The notes beneath the pieces were generated by a model. That model did not search any database and was not told the origin of the DNA. It worked only from the letters and a program-made list of their open reading frames with translations. The translations under genes were made by a program, and so were the position numbers. From VRUE01 sp963753585 (GTDB lineage: Bacteria; Actinomycetota; Thermoleophilia; Solirubrobacterales; 70-9), in assembly GCA_963753585.1 (NCBI GenBank), contig CAVWCU010000001.1:1054001-1118000 (forward strand): DNA of 64,000 nucleotides. The letters run 5' to 3'. This document shows positions 52,699-63,880 of this stretch, piece by piece. How positions within the stretch are numbered: position 1 is the first letter of the stretch; each line of letters opens with the position of its first letter.

Positions 52699-53195
52699 TC
52701 CGAGAGGCGACGGAGCGGGACGCGGAGGCGGTGGTCGCGCTCTGGACCGAGGCCTACTTCACCGAAGGCGAGGGCGGCCGAGACACTCCCTACGCCCGCT
52801 CCGACTTCGACGCCACCGCGGCGGCCGCGGCGCACCTCCTCGTCGCCGAGCGCGACGGCGAGGTCGTCGGTGTCGTCGCCCTACTCGCCCCCGAGGAGCC
52901 GAGCCGCGCGATCGCCCGCGAAGGAGAGGCGGAACTGGCCCGGCTCGTCGTCGCCGCGAGCTCCCGGCGGGAGGGGATCGGTCGCGCGCTGGCCGAACGC
53001 TGCACGGCGCTGGCGCGGGCGGAGGGCTGGCCGGCGATCGCGCTCTGGAGCCGCCTCTATCAGACCGTCGGCCACCGACTTTACGAATCGCTCGGCTACG
53101 AGCGGGCGCCCGAGTGCGACAGCGTCGACGAGACCGGTTTCGGCCGTCTCGTCTTCCGTCTCTCACTTGAGCGACAGTCGCCCTTTCAGCGCTGA
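52695..53195 (+). CDS. GNAT-family N-acetyltransferase
   Basis: A 166-residue GNAT. IREATERDAEAVVALWTEAY is the start, ELARLVVAASSRREGIGRALAERC is the acetyl-CoA loop, and LYQTVGHRLYESLGYER is the C-terminal motif. GTG 52695 overlaps the dtd stop (GTGA). Substrate unknown. Confidence 0.86.
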   Translation: MIREATERDAEAVVALWTEAYFTEGEGGRDTPYARSDFDATAAAAAHLLVAERDGEVVGVVALLAPEEPSRAIAREGEAELARLVVAASSRREGIGRALAERCTALARAEGWPAIALWSRLYQTVGHRLYESLGYERAPECDSVDETGFGRLVFRLSLERQSPFQR

Positions 53196-53241
53196 CTTCG
53201 CCTTTTTGGGTGCTATATCCCCCATAAAGACGAAGTCAGCG
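53190..53241. terminator. 11-bp inverted repeat between two GNAT genes
   Basis: CGCTGACTTCG (53190-53200) and CGAAGTCAGCG (53231-53241) are perfect arms around 30 bases that contain TTTTTGGG and CCCCCAT. The left arm overlaps the last codons of the first GNAT. It may be a terminator or an operator for the second gene. Confidence 0.5.
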
Positions 53242-53249
53242 TTGGGAGA

Positions 53250-53849
53250 ATGGCGGCCGTGGAGAACCTCACGGCCCGACTCGAGGGATCGATCGTCACG
53301 CTCGAGCCCCTGCGGGAGGAGCATGCCGAGGAGCTCTGGGAGGCGGCGCAGCCGCCGGAGATCTGGGCCTGGCTGGCGAACCTGAATGAGCGTGACCGCT
53401 TCGACCTCTGGATGCGGTTGACGCTGGAGGCGGCGGAGGCCGGCAGCGAGGGCCCGTTCACGACCCGCGATGCCCGCACCGGCAAGGCGATCGGCAGCAG
53501 CCGCTACCTCAACGTCCGCCCCGGCGACCGCGTCGTCGAGATCGGCTGGACCTGGCTGCACCCGAGCGCCTGGCGCAGCGGCGCCAACATCGAGGCCAAG
53601 CTGCTGATGATGCGCCACGCCTTCGAGACCCTCGGCTGCGTACGGGTCGAGTTCAAGACCGACGCCCGCAACGAGCGCTCCCGCGCCGCCCTCACCGCCC
53701 TGCCCGCCCAGTTCGAGGGCATCCTCCGCAACCACATGATCGTCCCCGACGTGGGCCAACGCGACTCCGCCTACTACAGCGTGATCGACTCCGAGTGGCC
53801 CGAGGTCCGCGCCAACCTGGAGCGTCGGCTCGCGCGGGCCGCGCTCTAG
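53250..53849 (+). CDS. GNAT-family acetyltransferase, RimJ/RimL type
   Basis: A 199-residue GNAT of the ribosomal-protein-acetyltransferase branch: VTLEPLREEHAEELWEAA, GSSRYLNVRPGDRVVEIGWTWLHP, AWRSGANIEAKLLMMRHAFETLG (in outline) and RVEFKTDARNERSRAAL. ATG 53250 is close behind GGGAGA; GTG 53259 gives better ribosome-site spacing and may be the true start. It overlaps the 3' end of the convergent TetR gene by four bases. Confidence 0.85.
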   Translation: MAAVENLTARLEGSIVTLEPLREEHAEELWEAAQPPEIWAWLANLNERDRFDLWMRLTLEAAEAGSEGPFTTRDARTGKAIGSSRYLNVRPGDRVVEIGWTWLHPSAWRSGANIEAKLLMMRHAFETLGCVRVEFKTDARNERSRAALTALPAQFEGILRNHMIVPDVGQRDSAYYSVIDSEWPEVRANLERRLARAAL

Positions 53850-54478
53850 CTGCCCAGCGCCCGGTCGATGAACGGGCCGAGCAGGTCGCCGGCCTGGGTG
53901 GCGGTCTTCTCGGGCGAGTCGCTGGGCGCGGTGATGTAGCTGATCGCGAGGCGGACCAGCGACTCGGCGAGGAGCTTCACGTCGGCGTCCGGTGCCTGGG
54001 GCCAGCCCTCTTCGATCGTCTCGGTGAGGCGAGCCGTCGCCCAGTGGACCACCGGCATGCCCTGGGTGGTGACGAAGGGGAGCATGCCGCCGGTGCCGTC
54101 GTCGCTGAGCAGGATGCGGACGAGCGGGTCCTCGCCGGCGGCGTGGAGAAAGGTCGCGAGCGCCGCGCCGATGGCGGCGCGGGGGTCGTCGAGGTGCTGG
54201 CGCACGGCGGCGTCAACACCGTCGAGAAAGCGTTCGCCCTCGTGGATGACGAAGGCCTGGCCGAACTCGTCGCGGCTGCCGAACTCCTTGTAGAGGGTCT
54301 GGCGGCTGACGCCGGCGGCGCCGGCGATGTCGGACATCGTGATCTCCGACCAGGCGCGGCTCTGCAGCTCGTCGCGCGCCGCCCCGAAAAGCGTCTCCCG
54401 CAGCAGCTCCTTGGCGGCCTGCGGATAGGGCGTGCGAGCGGTGGCCACCACCGGAATCGTGCCAGCAGCCGCGGTCAC
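53846..54478 (-). CDS. TetR-family regulator of the alkane operon
   Basis: A 210-residue TetR repressor. The DNA-binding domain is LLRETLFGAARDELQSRAWSEITMSDIAGAAGVSRQTLYKEFGSRDEF in outline. The C-terminal ligand domain is helical. It starts GTG 54478, overlapping the rubredoxin stop, so it is the third gene after alkB and rubredoxin. This matches alkU-type repressors that control alkB operons in actinobacteria. A likely operator overlaps the alkB -10 box. Confidence 0.86.
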   Translation of the reverse strand: MTAAAGTIPVVATARTPYPQAAKELLRETLFGAARDELQSRAWSEITMSDIAGAAGVSRQTLYKEFGSRDEFGQAFVIHEGERFLDGVDAAVRQHLDDPRAAIGAALATFLHAAGEDPLVRILLSDDGTGGMLPFVTTQGMPVVHWATARLTETIEEGWPQAPDADVKLLAESLVRLAISYITAPSDSPEKTATQAGDLLGPFIDRALGS

Positions 54479-54654
54479 TGAGCGGCGCCCTCCCCGGCGG
54501 GCTCGAAGTCGACCTTGTCCCGCACCCCGCAGTCGGGGCAGGCCCAGTCGTCGGGCACCTCGCTCCACGGCGTCCCCATCGAGAATCCCTCGCGCGGGTG
54601 GCCTTGCTCCTCGTCGTAGACGTACCCGCAGCCCGGGCAGCGCCAGCGGCTCAC
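54475..54654 (-). CDS. rubA: Rubredoxin
   Basis: A 59-residue rubredoxin. The two iron-binding pairs are CPGCGYVYDEEQGHP (Cys6, Cys9) and WACPDCGVRDKVDF (Cys39, Cys42), with GFSMGTPWSEVPDDW between them. It carries electrons from rubredoxin reductase to alkane hydroxylase. GTG 54654 is the start. It lies 64 bases after alkB and overlaps the TetR start by four bases. No rubredoxin reductase is in the window. Confidence 0.93.
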   Translation of the reverse strand: MSRWRCPGCGYVYDEEQGHPREGFSMGTPWSEVPDDWACPDCGVRDKVDFEPAGEGAAQ

Positions 54655-54718
54655 CGTATGACCCCGCGCTTCGCTCGCGGCGCGAAGAACCAGATATGCA
54701 CGCTTGCTCGCTCCGCGC

Positions 54719-55897
54719 TCACTTCGCCACCTTGTAGCGTCGTCGAGCTCCAGGCTGGATGTTGGCGCGGGTGACGTCGCCGCCGTAGTGCTCCAGCAGC
54801 CGCGGGTCCATCACCCGGCGCCACAACGGGGGAAACCAGGCCAGCACGATCATCCCCGCGTAGCCGGTGGGAAGCTGCGGCGCCTCGTCGACGTGGCGCA
54901 GGGCCTGGTAGCGCCGGGTCGGGTTGGCGTGGTGGTCGCTGTGTCGCTGCAGGTGGTAGAGCAGGACGTTGGAGGCGACGTTGTTGCTGTTCCAGCTGTG
55001 CTCCGGGAGGCAGCGCTCGTAGCGGCCGTCCTCCTTCTTTTGCCGCAGCAGGCCGTAGTGCTCGAGGTAGTTGACGACCTCCAGCAAGATGAAGCCGAGA
55101 GCCTGGATCAGCAGGTAGGGCAGGACGACGAGCCCGAAGACGGCTACCAGCGCGCCGAAGAGGACGACCGTCATCGCCCAGGCGCCGAGGATGTCGTTGC
55201 GCAGCGTCCAGTGCGACTTGCCGAGGCGGTCGAGGCGCTTGCATTCGATCTCCCAGGCGGAGCGCAGGCTGCCGAGGACAGTACGCGGCAGAAAAGCCCA
55301 GAAGCTCTCCCCCAGGCGCGAGCTGGCGGGGTCCTCGGGGGTGGCGACGCGGACGTGGTGGCCGCGGTTGTGCTCGATGAAGAAGTGGCCGTAGCCGGTC
55401 TGCGCCAGCGCCACCCGGCTCAGCCAGCGCTCCGTCCCGTCGCGCTTGTGACCGAGCTCATGGGCGGTGTTGATCGCGATCCCGCCGACGACGCCCATCG
55501 TCAGCGCCAGTCCGAGGCTCTCCAGGGTCGAGAGATCGCCGCTGGACCAGAGCCAGCAGGCGAAGACGAGGCCGGCGTACTGGACCGGGATGAAGAGATA
55601 GGTGCACCAGCGGTAGTAGCGGTCCTGCTCGAGCCACTTGAGCACGCTGTCGGGGGGGTTGGTTGCGTCCATGCCGATGACGATGTCGAGAATCGGGAAG
55701 GCGACAAAGACGAGCAGCGGCCCGAAGAACCAGAAGAAGTCGAATCCGGTCACTTCGACGCTGGCCCAGGCGATGAAGGGGGCGAAGGGGATGACCAGCC
55801 CGAGCAGCCAGGCGTAGCGCTTGGCGTCGCGCCAGGTAGCGGGGTTGAGCTCGATCGCCGGCCCGTGGTCGTGGTGGCTATGGGTTGCTGCCTCCAT
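54719..55897 (-). CDS. alkB: Alkane 1-monooxygenase AlkB
   Basis: A 392-residue membrane di-iron hydroxylase converting alkanes to 1-alkanols. Six helices are visible. The histidine boxes are HELGHK (146-151), EHNRGHH (175-181) and LQRHSDHH (316-323), with the extra NYLEHYG (276-282). Trp56 in FFWFF is near the position that sets chain-length selectivity in Pseudomonas AlkB; alignment is needed. AAGGAGGAG precedes ATG 55897. First gene of alkB-rubA-tetR; the product would feed the beta-oxidation genes at 6-14 kb after oxidation. Confidence 0.94.
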   Translation of the reverse strand: MEAATHSHHDHGPAIELNPATWRDAKRYAWLLGLVIPFAPFIAWASVEVTGFDFFWFFGPLLVFVAFPILDIVIGMDATNPPDSVLKWLEQDRYYRWCTYLFIPVQYAGLVFACWLWSSGDLSTLESLGLALTMGVVGGIAINTAHELGHKRDGTERWLSRVALAQTGYGHFFIEHNRGHHVRVATPEDPASSRLGESFWAFLPRTVLGSLRSAWEIECKRLDRLGKSHWTLRNDILGAWAMTVVLFGALVAVFGLVVLPYLLIQALGFILLEVVNYLEHYGLLRQKKEDGRYERCLPEHSWNSNNVASNVLLYHLQRHSDHHANPTRRYQALRHVDEAPQLPTGYAGMIVLAWFPPLWRRVMDPRLLEHYGGDVTRANIQPGARRRYKVAK

Positions 55898-55927
55898 CGC
55901 TCCTCCTTGTCAAAGCGCCAGATAACG

Positions 55928-55970
55928 TCTTGCTGATTGACAAGATAGCGGTCTTTGTAAATTAGCGCAA
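55928..55970 (-). promoter_or_regulatory. alkB promoter with operator-like repeat
   Basis: On the minus strand, -35 TTGCGC (55970-55965) and -10 TATCTT (55947-55942) are 17 bases apart. TCTTG (55928-55932) and CAAGA (55941-55945) form an inverted repeat with an 8-base centre that overlaps the -10 box, a plausible TetR site. Confidence 0.6.
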
Positions 55971-56027
55971 CACGGACCCGCCTATTGTCGAGGACGGCGC
56001 GATCCACGTCCCGCTACCATCCCGCCC

Positions 56028-56248
56028 GTGTATACGCTGCTCAGCCTCCTCCAGGTGGTCATCTCCGTGGTGCTGATCTTCCTGATCCTGCTGCACTCGG
56101 GCAAAGACACCGGCCTTTCCGGCGCCTTCGGCATCGGCGGCGGGGGCAGCTCCTTCGGCGGCGGCTCGATGGTCGAGCGCAACCTCGACCGGGCGACGGT
56201 CTTCTTCGCGATCCTCTTCGTCGTCAACACCCTGGTGCTGCTGAAGAT

Positions 56249-56252
<4 letters not shown>
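56028..56252 (+). CDS. secG: Preprotein translocase subunit SecG
   Basis: A 74-residue SecG. Helix 1 LLQVVISVVLIFLILLHSG, a glycine-serine-rich loop (FGIGGGGSSFGGGS), and helix 2 ATVFFAILFVVNTLVLLKI match the family. It stabilises the SecYEG channel. GTG 56028 follows a short leader. Its stop overlaps the ccmF stop on the other strand. Confidence 0.9.
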
Positions 56253-58662
<2,410 letters not shown>

Positions 58663-58673
<11 letters not shown>

Positions 58674-59064
58674 TCGAGGTGGTGAACTTCGACGGGCACT
58701 TTGTCACCAGCGTGTCTGGCTGGCCGACGAAGACGCCGTTCGCCACTTCACCCGTGAGGATGATCTCGCGCCCGCCTCGGAACGGGTCGGGGACGGTGCC
58801 GCTGTAGGTGACCGGGATGCTCTCGCCCTCCCCGTCGCGATCGGCGACCCGGAAGCGCAGGCCCTCGTCCCCGCGCTGGACCGAGCCCTTGACGACCCTG
58901 CCGGTCATGTCGTAGGTGGTCCCCGGAGCGGCATTGAGCAGTTCCGATGGCTCCCTGGCGGCCGTCGCGGCGCTGAAAGACGTGTAGACGAGCGCCCCCG
59001 CCAGCAGGACAGCGACGCTGAGGGCAACCACGAGCCGGATCTTCCGCTTGCGCTGGGGGTTCAA
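58663..59064 (-). CDS. ccmE: Heme chaperone CcmE, CxxxF variant
   Basis: A 133-residue membrane-anchored heme carrier. One N-terminal helix (LVVALSVAVLLAGALVYTSF) and an OB-fold with YDMTGRVVKGSV, IPVTYSGTVPDPFRGGREII and LTGEVANGVFVGQ. The heme-attaching residue, His in most bacteria (HxxxY), is Cys123 here in TKCPSKF (CxxxF). CxxxY forms are known in Desulfovibrio and archaea. It passes heme to CcmF, whose start overlaps its end. Confidence 0.87.
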
Positions 59065-59129
59065 GGGACTCGGGATTATCGCAAGGTCGGGTTCGGGGGA
59101 GCGAATGTCGGAGCTGAGAGAATCGACGC

Positions 59130-59834
59130 ATGAGCGACGACCCAGTGCTGCTCATCACCGGAGCTTCAAGCGGTATCGGCGCTGCGACCGCGCGGGCCGC
59201 GGCCGGGAACTACCGGCTTGTGCTTGCCGCCCGGCGGTTGGAGCCGATGGAGGAGCTGGTTGCGGAGCTCGGCGGTGAGGAGCGGGCGCTGGCGGTGCGC
59301 TGCGACGTCACCGAGTGGGACGAGGTGCAGGCGACGGTCGCGGCGGCGATCGAGCGTTTCGGGCGCATCGACGCCGTCTTCGCCAACGCCGGCTTCGGCG
59401 CCACGCGCGGCTTCCTCGAGGAGTCGGTCGAGCACTGGCGTTCGATGGTCCTCACCAACGTCTACGGCGTCGCGCTGACGATCCGGGCCACCCTCCCCCA
59501 TCTGCTCGAGCGCGGCGACGGCCACTTCCTCGTCACCAGCTCGGTCGCCGGGCGCCGGGCGCTGCCCGGCTCCCTCTACTCGGCGACCAAGTGGGCGGCG
59601 ACCGCGATCGGGGAGGCGCTGCGCGCCGAGCTGCGCCAGATGCACGAGAACCGCGACATCCGCGTCACCCTGATCGAGCCGGGAATGACCGACACCCCGT
59701 TCTTCGACAACCGCCCCGGCGAGTGGGCGCTGCGCGACGAGGACATCGCGAAGGCGGTGATCTTCGCCCTCGAGCAGCGCCCCGGGGTCGACGTCAACGA
59801 GATCCTGATCCGGCCGACGAGCCAGCCGACCTGA
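59130..59834 (+). CDS. Short-chain dehydrogenase/reductase
   Basis: A 234-residue SDR: LLITGASSGIGAATAR (NADP binding), VFANAGFGATRGF, VTSSVAGRRALPGSLYSATKWA (Ser, Tyr, Lys). EPGMTDTPFFDNRP is a common C-terminal motif. Divergent from ccmE; no partner tells the substrate. Confidence 0.85.
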   Translation: MSDDPVLLITGASSGIGAATARAAAGNYRLVLAARRLEPMEELVAELGGEERALAVRCDVTEWDEVQATVAAAIERFGRIDAVFANAGFGATRGFLEESVEHWRSMVLTNVYGVALTIRATLPHLLERGDGHFLVTSSVAGRRALPGSLYSATKWAATAIGEALRAELRQMHENRDIRVTLIEPGMTDTPFFDNRPGEWALRDEDIAKAVIFALEQRPGVDVNEILIRPTSQPT

Positions 59835-59855
59835 GCGCCGCCACCGCGACGGGGC

Positions 59856-62759
59856 CTAACGGCCGCCGCCGCGTTTGCCCCCTTTTCCCTTTCGCCCCTT
59901 CTTCTTGCAGGGCGCCCGCAGCTTCGGCCGCTGGTTGGCCTTCTTGCCGTTCTGCCCGGTGAACCTGGCGATGACCTTGTGCTTCTTCTTGGCGCAGAGG
60001 TTGGTCGTGTTGACCAGCAGGCCTCGTTTCTTGCCGCCGCGCACGATGAGCATGAACTTGGAGACCGGCACGTCGGGGACGACGTCGTAGGTGGTGCGCA
60101 GCCGGCCTTTGGCGCTGTCGATGCGCCCGACGAGCTCGATGTCCACCTGACCGTGCAGTGCCGCGACCAGGTCCGGCAGTTCGTTGTCGGAGGAGCGCAG
60201 GTACACGGGGCCTTTGAGCGGCCCGTCGAGCAGCGGCGTCTCCGCGGTCGCGAACCCGTAGATCGAGTTCTTCGGGCAGTCGTGAGCGGCGAACTGCGGC
60301 CGCGTGCAGATGTTTTCGAGGCTCGACTGTTCGAGGATGACCGCTTTGGGAAGGGTCACCGCGGCACGGCCGATGTTGGCGTCTCCCTCGTTGGCAACGA
60401 GGATGGCACGCAGCTTCGGGCTCTTGCCTCGGCGAGTGCCGCCGAAGACGCGCATGAACAGTTTCGGTTTGAAACCGAGTCGCTCGCAGCCGCTGAGCTG
60501 GAAGGGCGCCGATACGGGCAGCGAGCTGAAGCTCGCCGGGTCGAGCGGGTTGCCGCCGCCGCCGCGAAGGGTGCCGCCAACCGCCAGCGGCGAGCAGTTC
60601 GTGCCGTTGAGCGAGAATTTCGGCCGGTTCAGCGTCACCGCGACCGAGCGGATGTCGAGCAGGGCGCCGCCGAAGACGTGGGGGATCGGGTCGGAGACGG
60701 CGTGCACCTGGGCGGTCCTCGGATCGAGGAACAGTGCCACCCTCACCACGACCGTGCCGAGATCGAACGGCCCGGCCGTGGCGGGGGTGATCACTGCCAG
60801 GGAAAGAGGGGCCCCGTTGTAGGGACCTGCGAGGAAAGCCTTGCCTGCGATGGGAAGGGGGTTGGGTCCGGTGCCGGCGGTCACCGAGGCGCTGCCGACC
60901 AGGCTCGAGGCGGGGCAGCTCTGACTGGCCGCCTCCCCCAGGCCGCTGTTGGCCGCCGCGGCGGCAAGCGTGGCCTCCGGGCAGTAGCGGACACCGGCCA
61001 GCTTGGCGGTCAGACCGGGCGGCAGGTCGACGTTGACGCCCTTCAGCTCCTGGTTGCCATCGGAGCGGGCGACATCGACCGAGAAATGCCTGTAGGCGCC
61101 GGCTTTGGGCTCTGCCGTGCGGGCGCCGAAGCTGGGCCCGAACGGACGCTCGGCCAGCGTTTTCGCGCACGCCCCGCCGGCGGGCTGGTCGGTGAGCTCG
61201 AATTCGTCGTCGGCGGTGGCGGGCGGGTCGTCAGAGGGGCCCCCTTCCTGACCGGGCGGGACGGAGCCGACCGCCGTCGTCCACGGGGTCATCTCGGTCA
61301 CCGTCGTGTGGGGGCCGCAGGTGGGAGGGCTGGTCAGCGGCGCCTTCGGCCCCCCGTCGAAGGTGAGGCTGAAGGTGTCGAAGGGCACCTGCGGATTCTC
61401 GGCGAAGGTAGTGGTCAGCTGCCCGGTCTGCGGATCCGCGCTGACGTTGCCGATCAGGCGCGCGACGACCCCGTAGCGGTCGGACTTCGCTTCGACGAAG
61501 ATCCGGTACGCGTCGCCCGACGCGGGGTCGCGGCTGAGCTGCTGGCCGACGTAGACGTCTCCGGTCAACGGCCCCTCCGGCAGCGGTGAGGTCGCGACGG
61601 AGACCGAGCCGATCCTCGACGCGGCCGGGCAGGAGTTCGCCGTGTTCCGCGTGCCCTTGCCGAACTGCGCGTCGGTGCATGCCTGCAGGCCATTGGCAGC
61701 CGAGGGGTTGAGGCCCATCCCGGCCGGCAGCGTCACCTTCGCGGTCCGCAGGTGCGAGGTTTCCTGGTCGGTGCCCCCGCTTTCGGTCTGGTGGGGGAGG
61801 GTCACCTCGACGGTCGCCCCAGATGGCGAATCGGTCACCGCGGTGTTGGGGTCGGTCTCGATCGAGGGGACGAAGGGAACGGTGTCGCATTCTTTCGGCG
61901 AGGTCCCCGGCGGAATCTTGGACTCGAAGGGCGGGTTGGCGTCCGCAGGGAACTCGTATTCGGGATCTTCCTCTTCGGTGAGCCCGCTGGCGAGCAGCCA
62001 GGTCGAGTAGACGTGCTCGAAGGGCGAGACCGCCGGCCCCAGGCAGGTGCTCGGCGTGCTGATGAAGGTCCCGTCGCCCGAGCGACCGTCGAAGACGAGT
62101 CGGTTTTTGAGCACGACGCCGCCTTTGACGAGCGGCAGCGACTCGAAGGGCGTTGGGGGAACGTCGATCGTGAAGCCCTCATGGTAGTCGCCGTCCCAGG
62201 CGACGTCGGCGCGCAGGAAGATGTCGTTGCCGAGCAGGTGAAGGCCGAACCGCGCCGGTTCCCCTTCCGGCGGCACGATGTTGTAGACGGTCGGTTGTTC
62301 GGGCACCTGAATCGGGATGCCGAGGACCGACGCGGTTACGACGCTGTAGCCGACGTCCGAGCCGAGCGGGCACGTCGCCGGGTTGGCTTCGAAGGTCGCC
62401 AGCGGGCACTGCGGCGTGGCGCCGGGGTTGACGCTGAGTCCGACCGGGAGGTCGACGCGGACGGTCTTCAGTTCGTCGACCGGCGTTTCTCCCGGCGGTT
62501 CGTGTTTGACGATGAACTGCGTGAAGCCCACCGGGGGGTGACCTGCTGCCTGTTCGAAGAACTGCGCCGGCGTGTCGACGCTGCATGTCGGGGTGTCCAC
62601 CGTGCACGTCCCCGCCTGCCAACCGCTGTCCGCTTGGGGGTTATCCGGGTCGGAGGGAGCGATGATGTCGTCGGTGCTGGCGATCGCGGAGGGGGCGCTG
62701 AGCGCCAGCGCCGCTCCCGCAATCGCGATAAGCCTAAAAACCCCTGCACCTGCGCCCAT
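59856..62759 (-). CDS. Very large secreted beta-rich repeat protein
   Basis: A 967-residue exported protein. Signal peptide VFRLIAIAGAALALSAPSAIA. The mature chain repeats a unit built as LPAGMGLNPSAANGLQAC, then CPAASRIGSVSVATSPLPEG-PLTGDVYVG: copies near residues 100-180, 340-410, 610-690 and 830-900 (e.g. CPLGSDVGYSVVTASVLGIP; CPASSLVGSASVTAGTGPNP; CPKNSIYGFATAETPLLDGP). Paired cysteines occur in each. The C-terminus is very basic (KKKGRKGKGGKRGGGR). Probably a surface or wall-bound adhesive protein typical of Solirubrobacterales; this is inferred. ATG 62759 follows AGGGAG by six bases. Divergent from an ArsR-like regulator. Confidence 0.75.
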   Translation of the reverse strand: MGAGAGVFRLIAIAGAALALSAPSAIASTDDIIAPSDPDNPQADSGWQAGTCTVDTPTCSVDTPAQFFEQAAGHPPVGFTQFIVKHEPPGETPVDELKTVRVDLPVGLSVNPGATPQCPLATFEANPATCPLGSDVGYSVVTASVLGIPIQVPEQPTVYNIVPPEGEPARFGLHLLGNDIFLRADVAWDGDYHEGFTIDVPPTPFESLPLVKGGVVLKNRLVFDGRSGDGTFISTPSTCLGPAVSPFEHVYSTWLLASGLTEEEDPEYEFPADANPPFESKIPPGTSPKECDTVPFVPSIETDPNTAVTDSPSGATVEVTLPHQTESGGTDQETSHLRTAKVTLPAGMGLNPSAANGLQACTDAQFGKGTRNTANSCPAASRIGSVSVATSPLPEGPLTGDVYVGQQLSRDPASGDAYRIFVEAKSDRYGVVARLIGNVSADPQTGQLTTTFAENPQVPFDTFSLTFDGGPKAPLTSPPTCGPHTTVTEMTPWTTAVGSVPPGQEGGPSDDPPATADDEFELTDQPAGGACAKTLAERPFGPSFGARTAEPKAGAYRHFSVDVARSDGNQELKGVNVDLPPGLTAKLAGVRYCPEATLAAAAANSGLGEAASQSCPASSLVGSASVTAGTGPNPLPIAGKAFLAGPYNGAPLSLAVITPATAGPFDLGTVVVRVALFLDPRTAQVHAVSDPIPHVFGGALLDIRSVAVTLNRPKFSLNGTNCSPLAVGGTLRGGGGNPLDPASFSSLPVSAPFQLSGCERLGFKPKLFMRVFGGTRRGKSPKLRAILVANEGDANIGRAAVTLPKAVILEQSSLENICTRPQFAAHDCPKNSIYGFATAETPLLDGPLKGPVYLRSSDNELPDLVAALHGQVDIELVGRIDSAKGRLRTTYDVVPDVPVSKFMLIVRGGKKRGLLVNTTNLCAKKKHKVIARFTGQNGKKANQRPKLRAPCKKKGRKGKGGKRGGGR

Positions 62760-62812
62760 CTGAGTCTCCCTTCGCGAAGCCATTGGCATGATCTTACCCG
62801 ATTTTGTTGATC

Positions 62813-62840
62813 TATACCACTATTTTTTGGTATACATACC
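62813..62840. promoter_or_regulatory. Repeated GGTATA/TATACC half-sites in a divergent promoter
   Basis: TATACC (62813-62818), GGTATA (62829-62834) and ATACC (62836-62840) lie in an AT-rich stretch. GGTATACATACC (62829-62840) is itself symmetric. Two nested palindromes share a half-site between the secreted-protein gene and the ArsR-like gene. Confidence 0.55.
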
Positions 62841-62869
62841 TAGAAGTTGGTAAAGATCAACCCGACGAA

Positions 62870-63157
62870 ATGGAGGACCCCATGAACTGGCAGCTTCTGG
62901 CACGTGCGAATACCCACCCGCTGCGAATCTCAATCCTCGAGATCCTGGCCATGGACGGGGGGCGAACCCTCTCCCCAATCGAACTCAGCTACGAGTTGCG
63001 GATGCCGCTCAGCAACGTCAACTACCACGTGACCCAGCTGTTCGAGTCGGGGCTGATCGAGCTGGCCGGCGAACGCAAGGTCCGCGGCGCCACCGAGCAC
63101 TTCTACCGCGAGGCGGCTCGCATCGAGCTGCCCCAACCCCTCGCCCAGGCGTCCTAG
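62870..63157 (+). CDS. ArsR-like winged-helix regulator
   Basis: A 95-residue winged helix: WQLLARANTHPLRISILEILAMDG, LSPIELSYELRMPLSNVNYHVTQL (recognition helix in outline), FESGLIELAGERKVRGATEHFYR. No metal-binding cysteines. Start ATG 62870, or ATG 62882 (MNWQLL). It probably regulates itself and the divergent secreted protein through the half-sites at 62813-62840. A gggccgc/gcggccc hairpin follows the stop. Confidence 0.8.
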   Translation: MEDPMNWQLLARANTHPLRISILEILAMDGGRTLSPIELSYELRMPLSNVNYHVTQLFESGLIELAGERKVRGATEHFYREAARIELPQPLAQAS

Positions 63158-63220
63158 CGAAGGCGCCGGGATGAGCTACGCCTGTCGGGCCGCTGGCATC
63201 TAGGGCGGCCCGGCGCGGGA

Positions 63221-63293
63221 AGCGGACGACGGGGATCGAACCCGCGACCTCGAGCTTGGGAAGCTCGCGCTCTACCAACTGAGCTACGTCCGC
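63221..63293 (-). tRNA. tRNA-Gly(CCC)
   Basis: Minus strand: acceptor GCGGACG pairs with CGUCCGC; D arm GCUCAGUUGGUAGAGC; anticodon stem CGAGC/GCUCG around UUCCCAA (anticodon CCC); T arm GCGGGUUCGAUCCCCGU. The discriminator is U. CCA is not encoded. Confidence 0.94.
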
Positions 63294-63357
63294 GCCGAGC
63301 GGATTCTACGGCGGCAGCGAGGTTGCCGAGTGCGAGGGCTAACTAGTCTTCGCCGCC

Positions 63358-63880
63358 GTGAGCGCGCGCTCGTTCCTTGCCTTCCTTGCCGTGCTGGCCG
63401 TGATCGGCCTGCTCGGCTTCGGCTTGCTCAGCAAGGGGAACGCGAAGATCGCGGTCGGCGAGCCGGTGCCCGACCGGGAGCTGCCGGCGCTGCCGGGTCC
63501 GGGCAAGGGCTCGATCGCCGAGCACCGCGGCCACTGGGTGCTGGTCAACCTCTGGGCCTCCTGGTGCATCCCCTGCCGCGAGGAGGCGCCGGCGCTGGAG
63601 CGCTTCCAGCGGCGCTACCGCGACCGCGACATGACCGTGGTCGGCATCAACGTGCAGGACAACAGCGACGACGCGCTCGCCTTCCTGCGCAGCTACCCGA
63701 CCACCTATCCCCAGCTGCGCTCGGTCGGCGACGAGCGCAGCGACGCCTTCGGCTCGACCGGGGTGCCGGAGAACTTCCTCGTCGACCCCCGGGGTCGCCT
63801 GGCGCTGATCTGGCGCGGGCCCGGTCGACGACCGGTTCCTGCGCGAACGCGTCGAGCCCCTGATCGAAGGCCGGCAGTGA
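63358..63880 (+). CDS. TlpA/CcmG-like thioredoxin, one frameshift near the end
   Basis: A membrane-anchored thiol-disulfide protein of about 173 residues. N-terminal anchor FLAFLAVLAVIGLLGFGLL, thioredoxin fold with VNLWASWCIPCREEAP (CxxC), FGSTGVPENFLVDPRGRLALIWRGP. An extra base near 63821 shifts out of frame; the restored end is VDDRFLRERVEPLIEGRQ and the stop at 63878-63880. Start GTG 63358. It should reduce apocytochrome c cysteines, fitting ccmE, ccmF and the ccmH that follows. Confidence 0.82.
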
